Shown here: in pieces, positions 32,228-41,079 of the stretch | Position numbering within the stretch: the stretch's first letter is position 1 | Layout: each line of letters opens with the position of its first letter | Assembly: GCA_040752855.1 (NCBI GenBank) | Contig: JBFMHP010000039.1 | Location: 1-64,000, forward strand | DNA: 64,000 nucleotides | Source: JBFMHP01 sp040752855 | GTDB taxonomy: Bacteria; Pseudomonadota; Gammaproteobacteria; RBG-16-57-12 | Reading direction: 5' to 3' | Made by a program: the position numbers and the translations under genes | Notes under the pieces: model-generated | What the model saw: only the letters and a program-made list of their open reading frames with translations | The model's database searches: none | Told to the model about the DNA's origin: nothing

Positions 32228-33349
32228 TCAGAAAACCGCTCGCGAGACAGCCCAATAAACGCCCGTAAGTGCAATCAATCCCGAAACCGGCAAGGTTACA
32301 CGCGCGCGGTACGCCCGCGGATCTCTGAACCAACGCCCGAGCAAGAGGTACGCAAGCGCGATCACCGCGAGCTGACCGAGTTCGATGCCGAGGTTGAAAC
32401 CGATGAGCCCGGTGATGAACTCCGAACGCTGCAAGCCGATCTCGTTGAGCACGCCCGCAAACCCCATACCGTGCAGCAGCCCGAAGCCGAACACCACGAA
32501 CGGCCGCCACGGGCGCAGTCGCGAGGTCAGGAGGTTTTCGATCGCGACATAGGCGATCGACGCGGCGATCAGCGGCTCGACGATGCGCGGGGAGAGCGCG
32601 ATCACCCCCTGCAGCGTCAAAGCGAGGGTGAGCGTGTGCGCCAACGTGAAGGCTGTGACCTGGATCAACAGCGGCCGCAGCCGCAGAGACAGCAGGAACA
32701 GCCCCAGGACGAACAGGATGTGATCCAAGCCCTGGGGCAGGATGTGCGTGAACCCCAGGACGAGATACTGCAGCGCGGTCGCGGCGCGCCCCGGCGCCTG
32801 GCCGGCGGGGCCAAGCGCATAGGGTTCGCTCGTGCGCCCGTCCGTGATCCACTGCGAGACCACCGTCCCATCGGCCTGGGCGATCCGCAGTACCGAAGGG
32901 CCGAATGCCGCAGCATAGGTCCAGCGGAAGACACGCGCATCCACGGGGATCGCACCGCTCAGCGCGATGCGGCTGAGGCGCGCGACACGCAGATCGCCCA
33001 CCGCGGGGATTTCGACGACCTCGATGCGCGGCTCGACGCGCCGCTGATCGAACTCGAGCGCGACACCGGCGCGGAATACATCGCGCCACACCTCAAACTG
33101 GCGACGCAGCTCGAGCGGCGGCAAGGCGCGCAGCGCGTCGTAACGCCGCGCGTTAGGCGATGCCGCGCTGGTGGCATGCTCCGGGCCGATCTCCGCCATC
33201 AGGGCCTCGAGATTGAGCTGGATCTCGATCCGGTACTCTCCGGCGGCAAACACGCCGGTCACCACCGCCGGGCGGATTTCATGGGCGCTAACGGTGATTG
33301 ACCACGCCAGCAGCCACAGCGCTCCGATGAACTCACCTAGATGACGCAT
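32228..33349 (-). CDS. HupE/UreJ family membrane protein
   Basis: 373 residues. A signal peptide (LWLLAWSITVSAHEIRP) releases a periplasmic domain of about 170 residues with an Ala/Arg-rich helical part. Then come six or seven membrane helices typical of HupE/UreJ-2: FTHILPQGLDHILFVLGLFLL with the conserved His-rich start, TAFTLAHTLTLALTL, and GFGLLHGMGFAGVL. The His residues fit a metal-binding site; relatives transport nickel or cobalt. No urease or hydrogenase genes lie nearby, so the metal is open. Confidence 0.85.
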   Translation of the reverse strand: MRHLGEFIGALWLLAWSITVSAHEIRPAVVTGVFAAGEYRIEIQLNLEALMAEIGPEHATSAASPNARRYDALRALPPLELRRQFEVWRDVFRAGVALEFDQRRVEPRIEVVEIPAVGDLRVARLSRIALSGAIPVDARVFRWTYAAAFGPSVLRIAQADGTVVSQWITDGRTSEPYALGPAGQAPGRAATALQYLVLGFTHILPQGLDHILFVLGLFLLSLRLRPLLIQVTAFTLAHTLTLALTLQGVIALSPRIVEPLIAASIAYVAIENLLTSRLRPWRPFVVFGFGLLHGMGFAGVLNEIGLQRSEFITGLIGFNLGIELGQLAVIALAYLLLGRWFRDPRAYRARVTLPVSGLIALTGVYWAVSRAVF

Positions 33350-33364
33350 CGCGCATATCCGCCG

Positions 33365-33778
33365 CTACGCCTGCGCGGCGGCCAGCAGCGGCGCGGGATT
33401 CCACCAGCCGGTGACGCGCCGAATCCGCCCGCCGGGAGCGAATTCAAAGACATCGATGCCAGACACCCGCGCCTCGGCGCCGTTGCGCGCTACGCAGTGT
33501 GCCTTCCAGCACACGGCAGCGGAACCGCCGCAGACTTGGATCTCATGGGGCACGAAATCGAGCACGGCGAACAAGGCCGCAAAGCCTTCAAAAAATGTCG
33601 CCAGGGCGTCGTGGCCGCGCCTGGGCGCAGCGTCCGCCGGATCGACCAGTTCCCCATCCGATTCGAAGGTGGCGCACCACGCCGCGCGGTCACGCGCGCG
33701 GATCGCCGCAAAGTAATCGTGGATCATCGTGTGTGCGCGGTTCGGCACGCCTACTGCTTCGGTGATGCTCTGTTGCAT
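33365..33778 (-). CDS. SnoaL/NTF2-like domain protein
   Basis: 137 residues. AAGGAGA lies seven bases before the ATG at 33778. It has the cone-shaped NTF2 fold: a long first helix (AHTMIHDYFAAIRARDRAAW), the ATFESDGELVDP segment, then RRGHDALATFFEGFAAL, and C-terminal strands IDVFEFAPGGRIRRVTGWWN. Members are isomerases, hydrolases or ligand binders. Function unknown. It is 15 bases from the HupE/UreJ-family start on the same strand, so possibly co-transcribed with it. Confidence 0.8.
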   Translation of the reverse strand: MQQSITEAVGVPNRAHTMIHDYFAAIRARDRAAWCATFESDGELVDPADAAPRRGHDALATFFEGFAALFAVLDFVPHEIQVCGGSAAVCWKAHCVARNGAEARVSGIDVFEFAPGGRIRRVTGWWNPAPLLAAAQA

Positions 33779-33818
33779 GATGATCTCCTTTGAATAAGAT
33801 TTCCGCTCCGGCAAAAAA

Positions 33819-33848
33819 AACCGCGGCCGGCCAGCGCCGCCCGCGGTT
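33819..33848 (-). terminator. Rho-independent terminator of the DUF4331 operon
   Basis: Stem AACCGCGG / CCGCGGTT with a GC-rich loop, followed on the minus strand by TTTTTTTT. It lies directly after the small lipoprotein gene ending at 33854. Confidence 0.85.
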
Positions 33849-33853
33849 ACACC

Positions 33854-34078
33854 TCACTCCACCGGCTCCGCCTCGACGTCATCTATCTCGTTCGCGACAA
33901 TCGTCTCGACATCCTCGGGCTCGCTCTCCTCCAGCGTTGTCGCTGTCATCCGCTGCACGGCCGCGCTGAATTCCTCGCCCTGGACCGGGGTGTTTTCCGC
34001 GGCGTTGTCGCTGTTGCAGGCCGACAGGGCGGCAAGGGCGGCGATTAACGCGCACATCGCTATCAGTTGGTAGTTCAT
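33854..34078 (-). CDS. Small acidic lipoprotein
   Basis: 74 residues. The signal ends in a lipobox (ALSAC), lipidated Cys near residue 21. The mature part of about 54 residues is strongly acidic (SEPEDVETIVANEIDDVEAE). GAGGA lies seven bases before the ATG at 34078. It begins 10 bases after the DUF4331 gene, so the two are one operon ended by the hairpin at 33819-33848. No family recognised. Confidence 0.75.
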   Translation of the reverse strand: MNYQLIAMCALIAALAALSACNSDNAAENTPVQGEEFSAAVQRMTATTLEESEPEDVETIVANEIDDVEAEPVE

Positions 34079-34088
34079 GGCGGCATCC

Positions 34089-35555
34089 TCAGTTCGGCGA
34101 GCCGGGCAGCGGCGTCTTGAGATAAGGGAAAACCCCGTCGAACATCGTGGCATCGACGGCGGCCCCGTCGGTGAGCGCGGCCGCGCCGGCGGGCGCGTCC
34201 GCCGGAACACAACCGAACACCGTCGGGTTGTTCAACGTGCACAGCACCCCCATGGCCACGCGCAGTTCGATGTCCACCACATCATCACCGGGTCGCCGGC
34301 CGTTGGGAAAACCGGCATTATCACCGCCCAGCACCCCGAGATTGTTTTGCGCGCCCTGCGGCGCGGGTGCGATCGAGGTATTGAGTCGCAGCATCTCCGC
34401 CGCAGAGACATGCGCGGGCTTGTTCAGCCCCGACACCCCGGTGAGAAACGCCGCGACCAGATCCTGGCGCGGGAAATTGCTCGGCGCCGGTGCGCTCGGA
34501 AACAGCAGCTCGATGATCGCCGGCAGCGTGGGGTTGGTCACATAGTCGGCGAACTGCGCGTCATGCTGCGGCTTGGCGGCGTTGAACTTGTCCTTGTCCT
34601 TGAGGCCGATCACCAGCTCGTTGACCAGCGGCATGCCGAGACGCGAGACCTGCACCCACGCCCCACCCTCCTTCGCCGGGCGAGCATAACTGGGAGCCGT
34701 GCGCAACAGCCGGCCTTGCCGCAAACTCGCCGTGGTCCAGCCGCCGATCACCGGATCTTTTGCCGTCGCCAGGCAGCTCTTGTGCACCTCCAGGATCAAC
34801 GAGGTGATGTTCTCGTCCGCAATGATGTTGGGCTCCCCATCCACCGGACCCAGCGGATTGGTATTGATGAGATCGAAGATCTCGCCGAGATTCACCACAA
34901 ATGACTCTTGGCGCTGGCCGACGAACATGCGCCCGGGCTTGCCGCAGCCGGGGATGTTCACGTTATAGACATGCGCGGCGGCATAGGCGGCATAGTCCGG
35001 GATGGACTTGTTGCCGATATTGTCGACCGGCTTGGCGAAGCTCTTGGCGCCGGTATCGGCATTGCTGAGGGCCTGGCGCTGTCCCGTGCGGCGATTGCCG
35101 CGCACCACGCTCACCTCATAGCTCTCCAGCACGTTCAGCGCCGCGGTGTTGCCGGCCGCAATCGCGCCGGAGTTGATCAGCGGAATCGCCACCTGCTTGC
35201 CGCCGACGTTGAGGCTGGTGTTCTGGAGCTGATTTTTGAAACGGAATTGGAAGGTGATGTCCTCCTTGGCGTCCCCGTCATTGTCGACATGGATCTCGTA
35301 GAGGGCATCCGGATCGAGGCTGAAATAATTCGGTCCGCCGTAGGCATCCTGCAAGGGCAGGTAATTGGCGATGAGCGTGACATACTCCTCGCGCCCCTGC
35401 TCATAGCTCATGAACATATAGAAGTCCGTGCCATCGACCTTGGGCATTTCGGTGATGAACGGGGCCTCCCGGTGGCTCGAGGCCAAGACACTCGCGCCCG
35501 GCAGCGCGATGACGGCCGCGGCGCTCAATGCAATCGTTAATGTACGCAGTGACAT
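34089..35555 (-). CDS. DUF4331 family secreted protein
   Basis: 488 residues. AAAGGAGAG precedes the ATG at 35555. A Sec signal (ending VLASS) leads directly into ASSHREAPFITEMPKVDGTD, the typical DUF4331 start. Then FYMFMSYEQGREEYVTLIAN, VDNDGDAKEDITFQFRFKN, and a C-terminal region with VSRLGMPLVNELVIGLKDKD and PDLAVDIELRV-like motifs (here DDVVDIELRVAMGVLCTL). The family is periplasmic or secreted and often lies beside ECF sigma factors with cupin anti-sigma factors, as here (divergent gene at 35770). Its biochemical role is unknown. Confidence 0.88.
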   Translation of the reverse strand: MSLRTLTIALSAAAVIALPGASVLASSHREAPFITEMPKVDGTDFYMFMSYEQGREEYVTLIANYLPLQDAYGGPNYFSLDPDALYEIHVDNDGDAKEDITFQFRFKNQLQNTSLNVGGKQVAIPLINSGAIAAGNTAALNVLESYEVSVVRGNRRTGQRQALSNADTGAKSFAKPVDNIGNKSIPDYAAYAAAHVYNVNIPGCGKPGRMFVGQRQESFVVNLGEIFDLINTNPLGPVDGEPNIIADENITSLILEVHKSCLATAKDPVIGGWTTASLRQGRLLRTAPSYARPAKEGGAWVQVSRLGMPLVNELVIGLKDKDKFNAAKPQHDAQFADYVTNPTLPAIIELLFPSAPAPSNFPRQDLVAAFLTGVSGLNKPAHVSAAEMLRLNTSIAPAPQGAQNNLGVLGGDNAGFPNGRRPGDDVVDIELRVAMGVLCTLNNPTVFGCVPADAPAGAAALTDGAAVDATMFDGVFPYLKTPLPGSPN

Positions 35556-35602
35556 GATTCTCTCCTTTGAACTGTGGCAACAGCACGACGCTGTCGAATC
35601 AT

Positions 35603-35682
35603 TACTACGCGCGATCCGCGCGATTGGATGTTCGCGCCGCACGCACAAATGCCAAATCCATTTCGTGCGCGCGTGCGTAGTA
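35603..35682. promoter_or_regulatory. Inverted repeat in the DUF4331/sigma factor intergenic region
   Basis: TACTACGC at 35603-35610 and GCGTAGTA at 35675-35682 are inverse copies. They are flanked inside by CGCGCG-type runs (GCGATCCGCGCG and GTGCGCGCGTG). They stand in the 215-base gap between two divergent genes and could be an operator pair or part of the promoter of the DUF4331 gene. Confidence 0.35.
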
Positions 35683-35769
35683 TCAAGAAAGCTATGACTA
35701 AATGTTCAGAGCATCCCCCAACCTACATCACGCGCTTCGCAGTGAAATCGCAAATTTCAGGAGTGAATT

Positions 35770-36471
35770 TTGAACGCAGCAAACCGCGCAACCATTGAAG
35801 CAGACGCGCATACGGCGATGGATGAAGATAGGGCTGTGCTAGACTTTTCGGTCATGGACGATCTGTTACCTTTGGCACCCGAGCGCGCTAAGGCCGACCG
35901 CGAATCCGCGTGGCGGGAACTGCTCGCGCGCATCGCCGCCGGCGAGCACGCCGCGGTGGCCGAGCTCTATGATGCGAGCGCCGCGCGCGTCTACGCCTTG
36001 GCGCGCCACCTCACGCGCGATGCCATGCTGGCCGAAGACGTCGTCTCCGATGTCTACCTGCAAATCTGGCAGCAGGCCGGGCGCTATGACGCGGCGCGCG
36101 GCGGCGTGCTCACCTGGCTGCTCACCATCTGCCGCTCGCGCGCGCTCGATGCCCTGCGCCGGCGCGAACCCGCCGAGCCGCACGCCGATCCCTACGCCAA
36201 CGCGCCGGACCCGCACGCCGCGGGAGACGATCCCATCGATCTGCTGAACGCGCTGGAGGGCGGCAGCCGCATTCATATTGCGCTCGCGACTCTCGGCGCG
36301 ACCGAGCGGCAACTCATCTCGGCCGCCTACTTCGAGGATCTTAGCCACACGCAGATCGCCGCCCGCACCGGCATGCCGCTGGGCACCGTCAAAACCGTGC
36401 TGCGCCGCGCCGTGCAGATGCTGCGCGCGGCGCTGGAGCACAACCTGTCCACGCTGGAGAAAACGCCGTGA
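35770..36471 (+). CDS. ECF sigma factor (RpoE-like, ChrR-associated type)
   Basis: 233 residues including about 60 before the sigma-2 domain. A TTG start at 35770 is supported by AGGAG six bases upstream; ATGs at 35818 and 35854 are alternatives. Sigma-2: AVAELYDASAARVYALARHL, then AEDVVSDVYLQIWQQAGRYD and WLLTICRSRALDALRRR. Sigma-4: RQLISAAYFEDLSHTQIAA and GMPLGTVKTVLRRAVQMLR. It overlaps the cupin anti-sigma gene by 4 bases (GTGA). It should direct RNA polymerase to a small stress regulon, most likely including itself and the divergent DUF4331 gene. Confidence 0.9.
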   Translation: MNAANRATIEADAHTAMDEDRAVLDFSVMDDLLPLAPERAKADRESAWRELLARIAAGEHAAVAELYDASAARVYALARHLTRDAMLAEDVVSDVYLQIWQQAGRYDAARGGVLTWLLTICRSRALDALRRREPAEPHADPYANAPDPHAAGDDPIDLLNALEGGSRIHIALATLGATERQLISAAYFEDLSHTQIAARTGMPLGTVKTVLRRAVQMLRAALEHNLSTLEKTP

Positions 36472-36941
36472 CGAAAAGCTGTGACAACACCCCCGAGGCA
36501 CTCGACGCCACCGTGCTGAACGCACTGGTCGACTCGATCGCCCCGCTCGCGCCGCCCGCCGGGTTACGAGACAAGGTGCTCGCGCGTGTGCGCGAACACC
36601 CAGGCGCGGGCGGCCTGATCACGGTGCGCGCCGGCGACGCCGGCTGGAAGCCGATCGCGCCCGGCCTGGAATACAAACTCCTGCTGATCGATCCACACAG
36701 CCGCACCAAGTCATTCCTGCTGCGCGCGGCCCCCGGGACCAGCCTGCCGCCGCACGGTCATTCCGGCTTCGAAGAATGTCTGGTGCTGGAGGGCGAATTC
36801 AGCATGGGGGACCTGACCCTGCGCGCGGGCGACTTCCACTGCGCCGCCGCCCATGCCTTACACGAGGAGGCGCGCACCGAACGCGGTGTGCTGGTCTATC
36901 TGCGCGCCAGCATCGACGACTACCCCTTCGTGGCGGCGTGA
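36468..36941 (+). CDS. ChrR-like cupin anti-sigma factor
   Basis: 157 residues with a GTG start overlapping the sigma gene stop by 4 bases. The C-terminal cupin is clear: LPPHGHSGFEECLVLEGEFS, then LTLRAGDFHCAAAHALHEEA, with His/Glu/His metal ligands. The N-terminal domain (residues 1-45) is short, Leu/Ala-rich and carries one Cys (TKSCDN) but lacks the H-x3-C-x2-C zinc anti-sigma motif of classical ChrR. ChrR proteins hold the sigma factor inactive and release it on singlet oxygen or organic peroxide signals. That signal is only inferred here. Confidence 0.85.
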   Translation: MTKSCDNTPEALDATVLNALVDSIAPLAPPAGLRDKVLARVREHPGAGGLITVRAGDAGWKPIAPGLEYKLLLIDPHSRTKSFLLRAAPGTSLPPHGHSGFEECLVLEGEFSMGDLTLRAGDFHCAAAHALHEEARTERGVLVYLRASIDDYPFVAA

Positions 36942-36970
36942 GCGCCCGGCCGCCAGTGAGGTACTAAACC

Positions 36971-37858
36971 ATGCCGCACCGCGCACTCGACCCGCACATC
37001 AACGCCGGCTGGCGCGCCGTAATCCTGGTCGCACTGTTGTCTGCCGCCCCGGCACAAGCCCATGAATTTTGGATCGAGCCGCAACACTACCGCGTCGCGC
37101 CAGGGGCCACGGTGGCACTGCGCCTGTTCGTGGGCCAGGACTTCAAGGGCGACGCGCTCATCTATCTGCCGGAGCTGGTCGAGCGCTTTGTGCATGTGGG
37201 TCCGCAGGGCGAAACGTCGATCGACGCCGTGCCGGGCGACGATCCTGCCGGAGAGATCAATGTGACGGAGACTGGCCTGCACCGCGTCGCCTACCGCAGC
37301 AAAGCCTCTTCGATCAGCTTCAACTCACGCGACGAATTCGAACGCTATCTGGACTTGGAGGGATTGGAGCGGATTCGGGAGACCTCTGATTACAACGCAC
37401 GCACGCGTCCACCGATCCACGAGTTGTTCTCGCGCTGCGCCAAGACGCTGATCGGCGCCGGCGCCTCCCCTGCTGGCACCGATCAGCCACTCGGCTTGCG
37501 GTTGGAATTGATCGCAGAACGCAATCCATACACGCCCGGTGACTTCACCCGGACGCCGGTGCGGCTCTTGCTGGATGGAAAACCCTTGGCCGGTGCGCTA
37601 GTGAAGGCCTTTCATCACAGCGACCCGCGCTACAACACCCGCGCACGCACCGACGCGCAGGGTCGCGCGTTGCTAGACCTCCATCACCCCGGGGTGTGGC
37701 TGCTCAACGCCGTGCACCTGTTCCCCGCATCCGCGGCGGCGCACGCCCAATGGGAAAGCCTGTGGGCCTCGCTCACCTTTCAACTCGATGAGACGGTGCT
37801 GCGTCCGCCGCGCGCGAGCAGCGACTCGAATGCTTCCACCGGCAGCGGTCGGCTGTAG
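36971..37858 (+). CDS. DUF4198 domain periplasmic protein
   Basis: 295 residues. The signal peptide ends APAQAHEFWIEP; the mature chain begins with His-Glu, typical of DUF4198 (NikM-like) proteins, where it can bind a metal. Further parts: VAPGATVALRLFVGQDFKGD, a central ISFNSRDEFERYLDLEGL, and a C-terminal beta-sandwich (GDFTRTPVRLLLDGKPLAG, TDAQGRALLDLHHPGVWLL). GAGG lies nine bases before the ATG at 36971. It starts 29 bases after the cupin gene on the same strand, so it may belong to the sigma factor operon. The last 79 bases overlap the convergent GGDEF/EAL gene. Confidence 0.82.
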   Translation: MPHRALDPHINAGWRAVILVALLSAAPAQAHEFWIEPQHYRVAPGATVALRLFVGQDFKGDALIYLPELVERFVHVGPQGETSIDAVPGDDPAGEINVTETGLHRVAYRSKASSISFNSRDEFERYLDLEGLERIRETSDYNARTRPPIHELFSRCAKTLIGAGASPAGTDQPLGLRLELIAERNPYTPGDFTRTPVRLLLDGKPLAGALVKAFHHSDPRYNTRARTDAQGRALLDLHHPGVWLLNAVHLFPASAAAHAQWESLWASLTFQLDETVLRPPRASSDSNASTGSGRL

Positions 37859-40800
37859 AGATAACCCTGCACCTCGTGACAATTGAGCGCGCGCAGGAAT
37901 TCCTGTTGCTCGACGGTCTCCACGCCCTCGGCCACCACATCGAGTTGCAGGCTCCGCCCCAGCGCGAGCACCGCCTCGGTGATGGCCGCGTCATTGGCGT
38001 CCTGCGGGATGTCGCGCACGAAGGAACGGTCGATCTTGAGCTTGTCGACCGGCAGTCGCTTGAGATAACTGAGCGAGGAATAGCCGGTGCCGAAGTCGTC
38101 GATGGCAATCGTCACACCGATGGCTTTCAGCGTATCGAGCATGCTGATCGCCCAATCGGCCTTCTGCATGATGAAACTTTCGGTGATCTCCAGTTCCAGA
38201 TGACGCGCCTCCAATCCCGACTCCTCCAGGGCCTGGACCACGCTGGAGACGATGTCGCCGCGCTGAAACTGGATGCCGGAGACATTGACCGAGATACGCT
38301 TCAGCCCGTGCGCCTGCCATGACCGGGCCTGGCGGCAGGCCTCGGCGAGCACCCAGTCGCCGAGCCGCACGATCAGGCCGGTGTCCTCGGCGAGCGGAAT
38401 GAACTTGTCCGGCATCACCAGCCCCAGCTGCGGGTGGAGCCAGCGCACCAAGGCCTCGGCGCCGCACAGCCGGCCGCTGGGGAGATGATATTGCGGCTGG
38501 TAATGCACGACCAGCTGGCCGGCCCCCAGCGCCTGGCGCAGCGCGGACTCCATCGTCAAGCGCTCGAAGGCCGCGGCGGTGAGCGACGCGGTGTAGAACT
38601 GATAGTCGTTGCGCCCTTCTTCCTTGGCACGATACATGGCCGCATCGGCGTTGCGGATCAAGGTGGCGCTGTCCTGTCCGTCGCGCGGATAGAGGCTCAC
38701 GCCCATGCTGAGGGTCAGGTGCAGCTCATGGCCCTTCACATGAAACGGCTTGGCGAAGGCTGTCATCAGTTTCTGCGCCAGCACCGCCACGTGCTGCACC
38801 TCCTGGATGTCCTCCATCACGATGATGAACTCATCCCCGCCCAGTCGCGCGACCGTATCGTCTTCCCGGATGATCTGCTTGATGCGGTTGGCCGCCTCCA
38901 CCAGCAGCTGATCACCCACCGGATGCCCGAGGCTGTCATTGACGTTCTTGAAGCGATCGAGATCGAGAAACAGCACCGCGACCTGGTGGCCGTCGCGATG
39001 GGCGCGATGCAGGGCGTGATCGAGGCGGTCGTTGAGCAACAGGCGGTTGGGCAGCTGGGTCAGCGGATCGTGGTGGGCCAGAAAATCAAGCTGCTGCTGC
39101 GACTGTTTGAGCGCCGAGATATCGGAGAACACCGAGACATAGTTGGTCAGGCGCTGGTGCTGGTCGTAGACCGCGCTGATGGTCGACCAGGTGGGAAAGA
39201 CCTCGCCGTTCTTGCGCCGGTCCCACAGCTCGCCCTGCCAGACGCCATCCTCCTGCAACGACCGCCGAAGTTCCGCGTAGTATTCCGGGGTGTGGCGCCC
39301 GGAGCGCAGCAGCTTGGGATTTTTGCCCAACACCTCGGCCTCCTCATAACCGGTGATCGCGGTAAAGGCGGTGTTCACCGCCACGATCCGGTTATCGGTG
39401 TCCGAGATCACCACCCCTTCGGCGGTGCTCTCCACCACGGCGGCCAGCAGTCGGTATTTCTCCTCGACGAGCGCGCGCTCGCTCACATCGCGCGCCATCG
39501 CGATCAACAGGGGCTGCTCACCCTCGCCCGAGAATTTACTCAGACGCACCTCCACCGGAAACAGACTGCCGTCCTTGCACAGATGCACGGTGCTGTATTC
39601 GACATATTCCTGCGCGCCGCTCAACACCTGCTCCACCATCCGGCGCACGGTTTCCACCGGCAGTTGCGGCATGATCTCGACCGGCCCGAGGGTCAGCAGC
39701 TCCTCGCGGGTGTACCCCATGCGCGCCAAGGCGGAACGGTTGCAGTCGACGAACTTGGCGGTGGCGGGATCGATCAGCAGGACATTGTCGACGGTGTTAT
39801 CCAGCGCGCCTCGAAAGCGGGATAAGGCCCGCTCGCTGCGTTGCAGGGCATCGAACAGCCGGGCGCTGTGCATGGCGTGCGCCAGACTCGGCGCAAGCAG
39901 CGGCACGAAGCGGCGCAGCTCCGCGGTGAAGCCGTCGAGTTTGCCGGAACCGAGCTTGAGGACGCCGAGAAACCGGTCCTCGGCCCACAAGGGCACGAGA
40001 TAGGCGCTGCGCATGCCGGCGGCCACCAGCGCCTGTTCGTGCGCATATCCCGCGGCCTCACGGGCAAGATCGGGAAGGTAACGGGGCTGCTGGGCGGCGA
40101 TCATCTCCACGAGCAAGGTCGTCTCCATCGGCTGATAGCTACCGGCCGGCGCGACCGCCGGCATCGACCCATTGACGGCGTAGACATAGAAACCGCGGGC
40201 CTCCTCATCCAGCAGAACGATGGCGTAACGCAGATCGCCCAGTTCGCGATACAGGAACGCCAGGGTGGCCTCGGCCACCGCCTGCTGCGAGAGTCCGGAG
40301 ATGATTTGCAGGTATTGCGCCAAGAGCTGGGCGTAGCGCTGACTTTCCTCGAGGGACTGCGCGATCGTGCGCTTCTGCCGCTCGAGCCGGTAATGCCCGA
40401 TGACCCTGCCATAAGTCGCGATCAAGGGGTGCAAATACTCCACCAGCAACTGATCGTATCCGCCCGGCCGGTTGGCCAAGCCGATCATCGCGACCAACAC
40501 CCCGGCGTGATACACCGGGATGCCGATATAGGAATGCAGCGGGGGATGGCCGTCGGGCAGGCCACAGCGGCGCGGATCGCTGGCCGGTGCGTTGGCGATC
40601 ACCACCTGGCCGCTGGTCATCACCGCCCCATACAGGCTGTCGAGACGCCGGAACTCCATGCCATTCTGCTGGCTTTCGGCAAACAGCCGGCGCGTGGCCT
40701 CATTCCAGGCGACATCGCAGCAGGCATGGGTCTTAAGATAGGGCCGGCCCTGTTCGTCTAGTAGAACCTCGCCGATATTGCCGTACTCACTGGCCGTCAA

Positions 40801-40950
40801 GGCCCGCAGATCCCTGAGCAGATCTTCGAACAGGGTGGCGGGGGCATCTTCCCGGATGACATGCTCCTGGGCGCGGCTGATCGCCTGCAACAAGGCATAG
40901 GCCTCGCTCAGGCCAAAAGCGCCCGTGGCGTTTGGCTCGTTTCCGTACAT
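37780..40950 (-). CDS. GAF-PAS-GGDEF-EAL cyclic-di-GMP protein
   Basis: 1056 residues from the ATG at 40950. Two GAF-like sensor regions come first (about 20-180 and 220-370). Two PAS domains follow (NTVDNVLLIDPATAKFVDCN and AAVVESTAEGVVISDTDNRI, the second with VFSDISALKQSQQQ leading out). A GGDEF domain comes next (HDPLTQLPNRLLLNDRLDHA, then ARLGGDEFIIVMED). An EAL domain ends the protein (GAEALVRWLHPQLG, ELEITESFIMQ, IDDFGTGYSSLSYLKRLPVD). Both catalytic motifs look intact, so it could make or break c-di-GMP in response to signals. No membrane segments. The 3' end overlaps the convergent DUF4198 gene by 79 bases. Confidence 0.93.
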   Translation of the reverse strand: MYGNEPNATGAFGLSEAYALLQAISRAQEHVIREDAPATLFEDLLRDLRALTASEYGNIGEVLLDEQGRPYLKTHACCDVAWNEATRRLFAESQQNGMEFRRLDSLYGAVMTSGQVVIANAPASDPRRCGLPDGHPPLHSYIGIPVYHAGVLVAMIGLANRPGGYDQLLVEYLHPLIATYGRVIGHYRLERQKRTIAQSLEESQRYAQLLAQYLQIISGLSQQAVAEATLAFLYRELGDLRYAIVLLDEEARGFYVYAVNGSMPAVAPAGSYQPMETTLLVEMIAAQQPRYLPDLAREAAGYAHEQALVAAGMRSAYLVPLWAEDRFLGVLKLGSGKLDGFTAELRRFVPLLAPSLAHAMHSARLFDALQRSERALSRFRGALDNTVDNVLLIDPATAKFVDCNRSALARMGYTREELLTLGPVEIMPQLPVETVRRMVEQVLSGAQEYVEYSTVHLCKDGSLFPVEVRLSKFSGEGEQPLLIAMARDVSERALVEEKYRLLAAVVESTAEGVVISDTDNRIVAVNTAFTAITGYEEAEVLGKNPKLLRSGRHTPEYYAELRRSLQEDGVWQGELWDRRKNGEVFPTWSTISAVYDQHQRLTNYVSVFSDISALKQSQQQLDFLAHHDPLTQLPNRLLLNDRLDHALHRAHRDGHQVAVLFLDLDRFKNVNDSLGHPVGDQLLVEAANRIKQIIREDDTVARLGGDEFIIVMEDIQEVQHVAVLAQKLMTAFAKPFHVKGHELHLTLSMGVSLYPRDGQDSATLIRNADAAMYRAKEEGRNDYQFYTASLTAAAFERLTMESALRQALGAGQLVVHYQPQYHLPSGRLCGAEALVRWLHPQLGLVMPDKFIPLAEDTGLIVRLGDWVLAEACRQARSWQAHGLKRISVNVSGIQFQRGDIVSSVVQALEESGLEARHLELEITESFIMQKADWAISMLDTLKAIGVTIAIDDFGTGYSSLSYLKRLPVDKLKIDRSFVRDIPQDANDAAITEAVLALGRSLQLDVVAEGVETVEQQEFLRALNCHEVQGYLYSRPLPVEAFESLLARGGRSTVSSS

Positions 40951-41079
40951 AACTCCCCCAATGAGCGCCCCAATCTTTGGGCTACTCGAGCACGCACCGC
41001 GCCAATCCCCCGATCCGGCGCGCGCCACACTCAAAACATTAATTTGACTATGCTAATCGACCTTGCCGGGGTTCGGCAA

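Noticed and set aside
38434..39825. 463-codon plus-strand frame
   Set aside because: Antisense of the GGDEF/EAL gene; no domain and no start signal.
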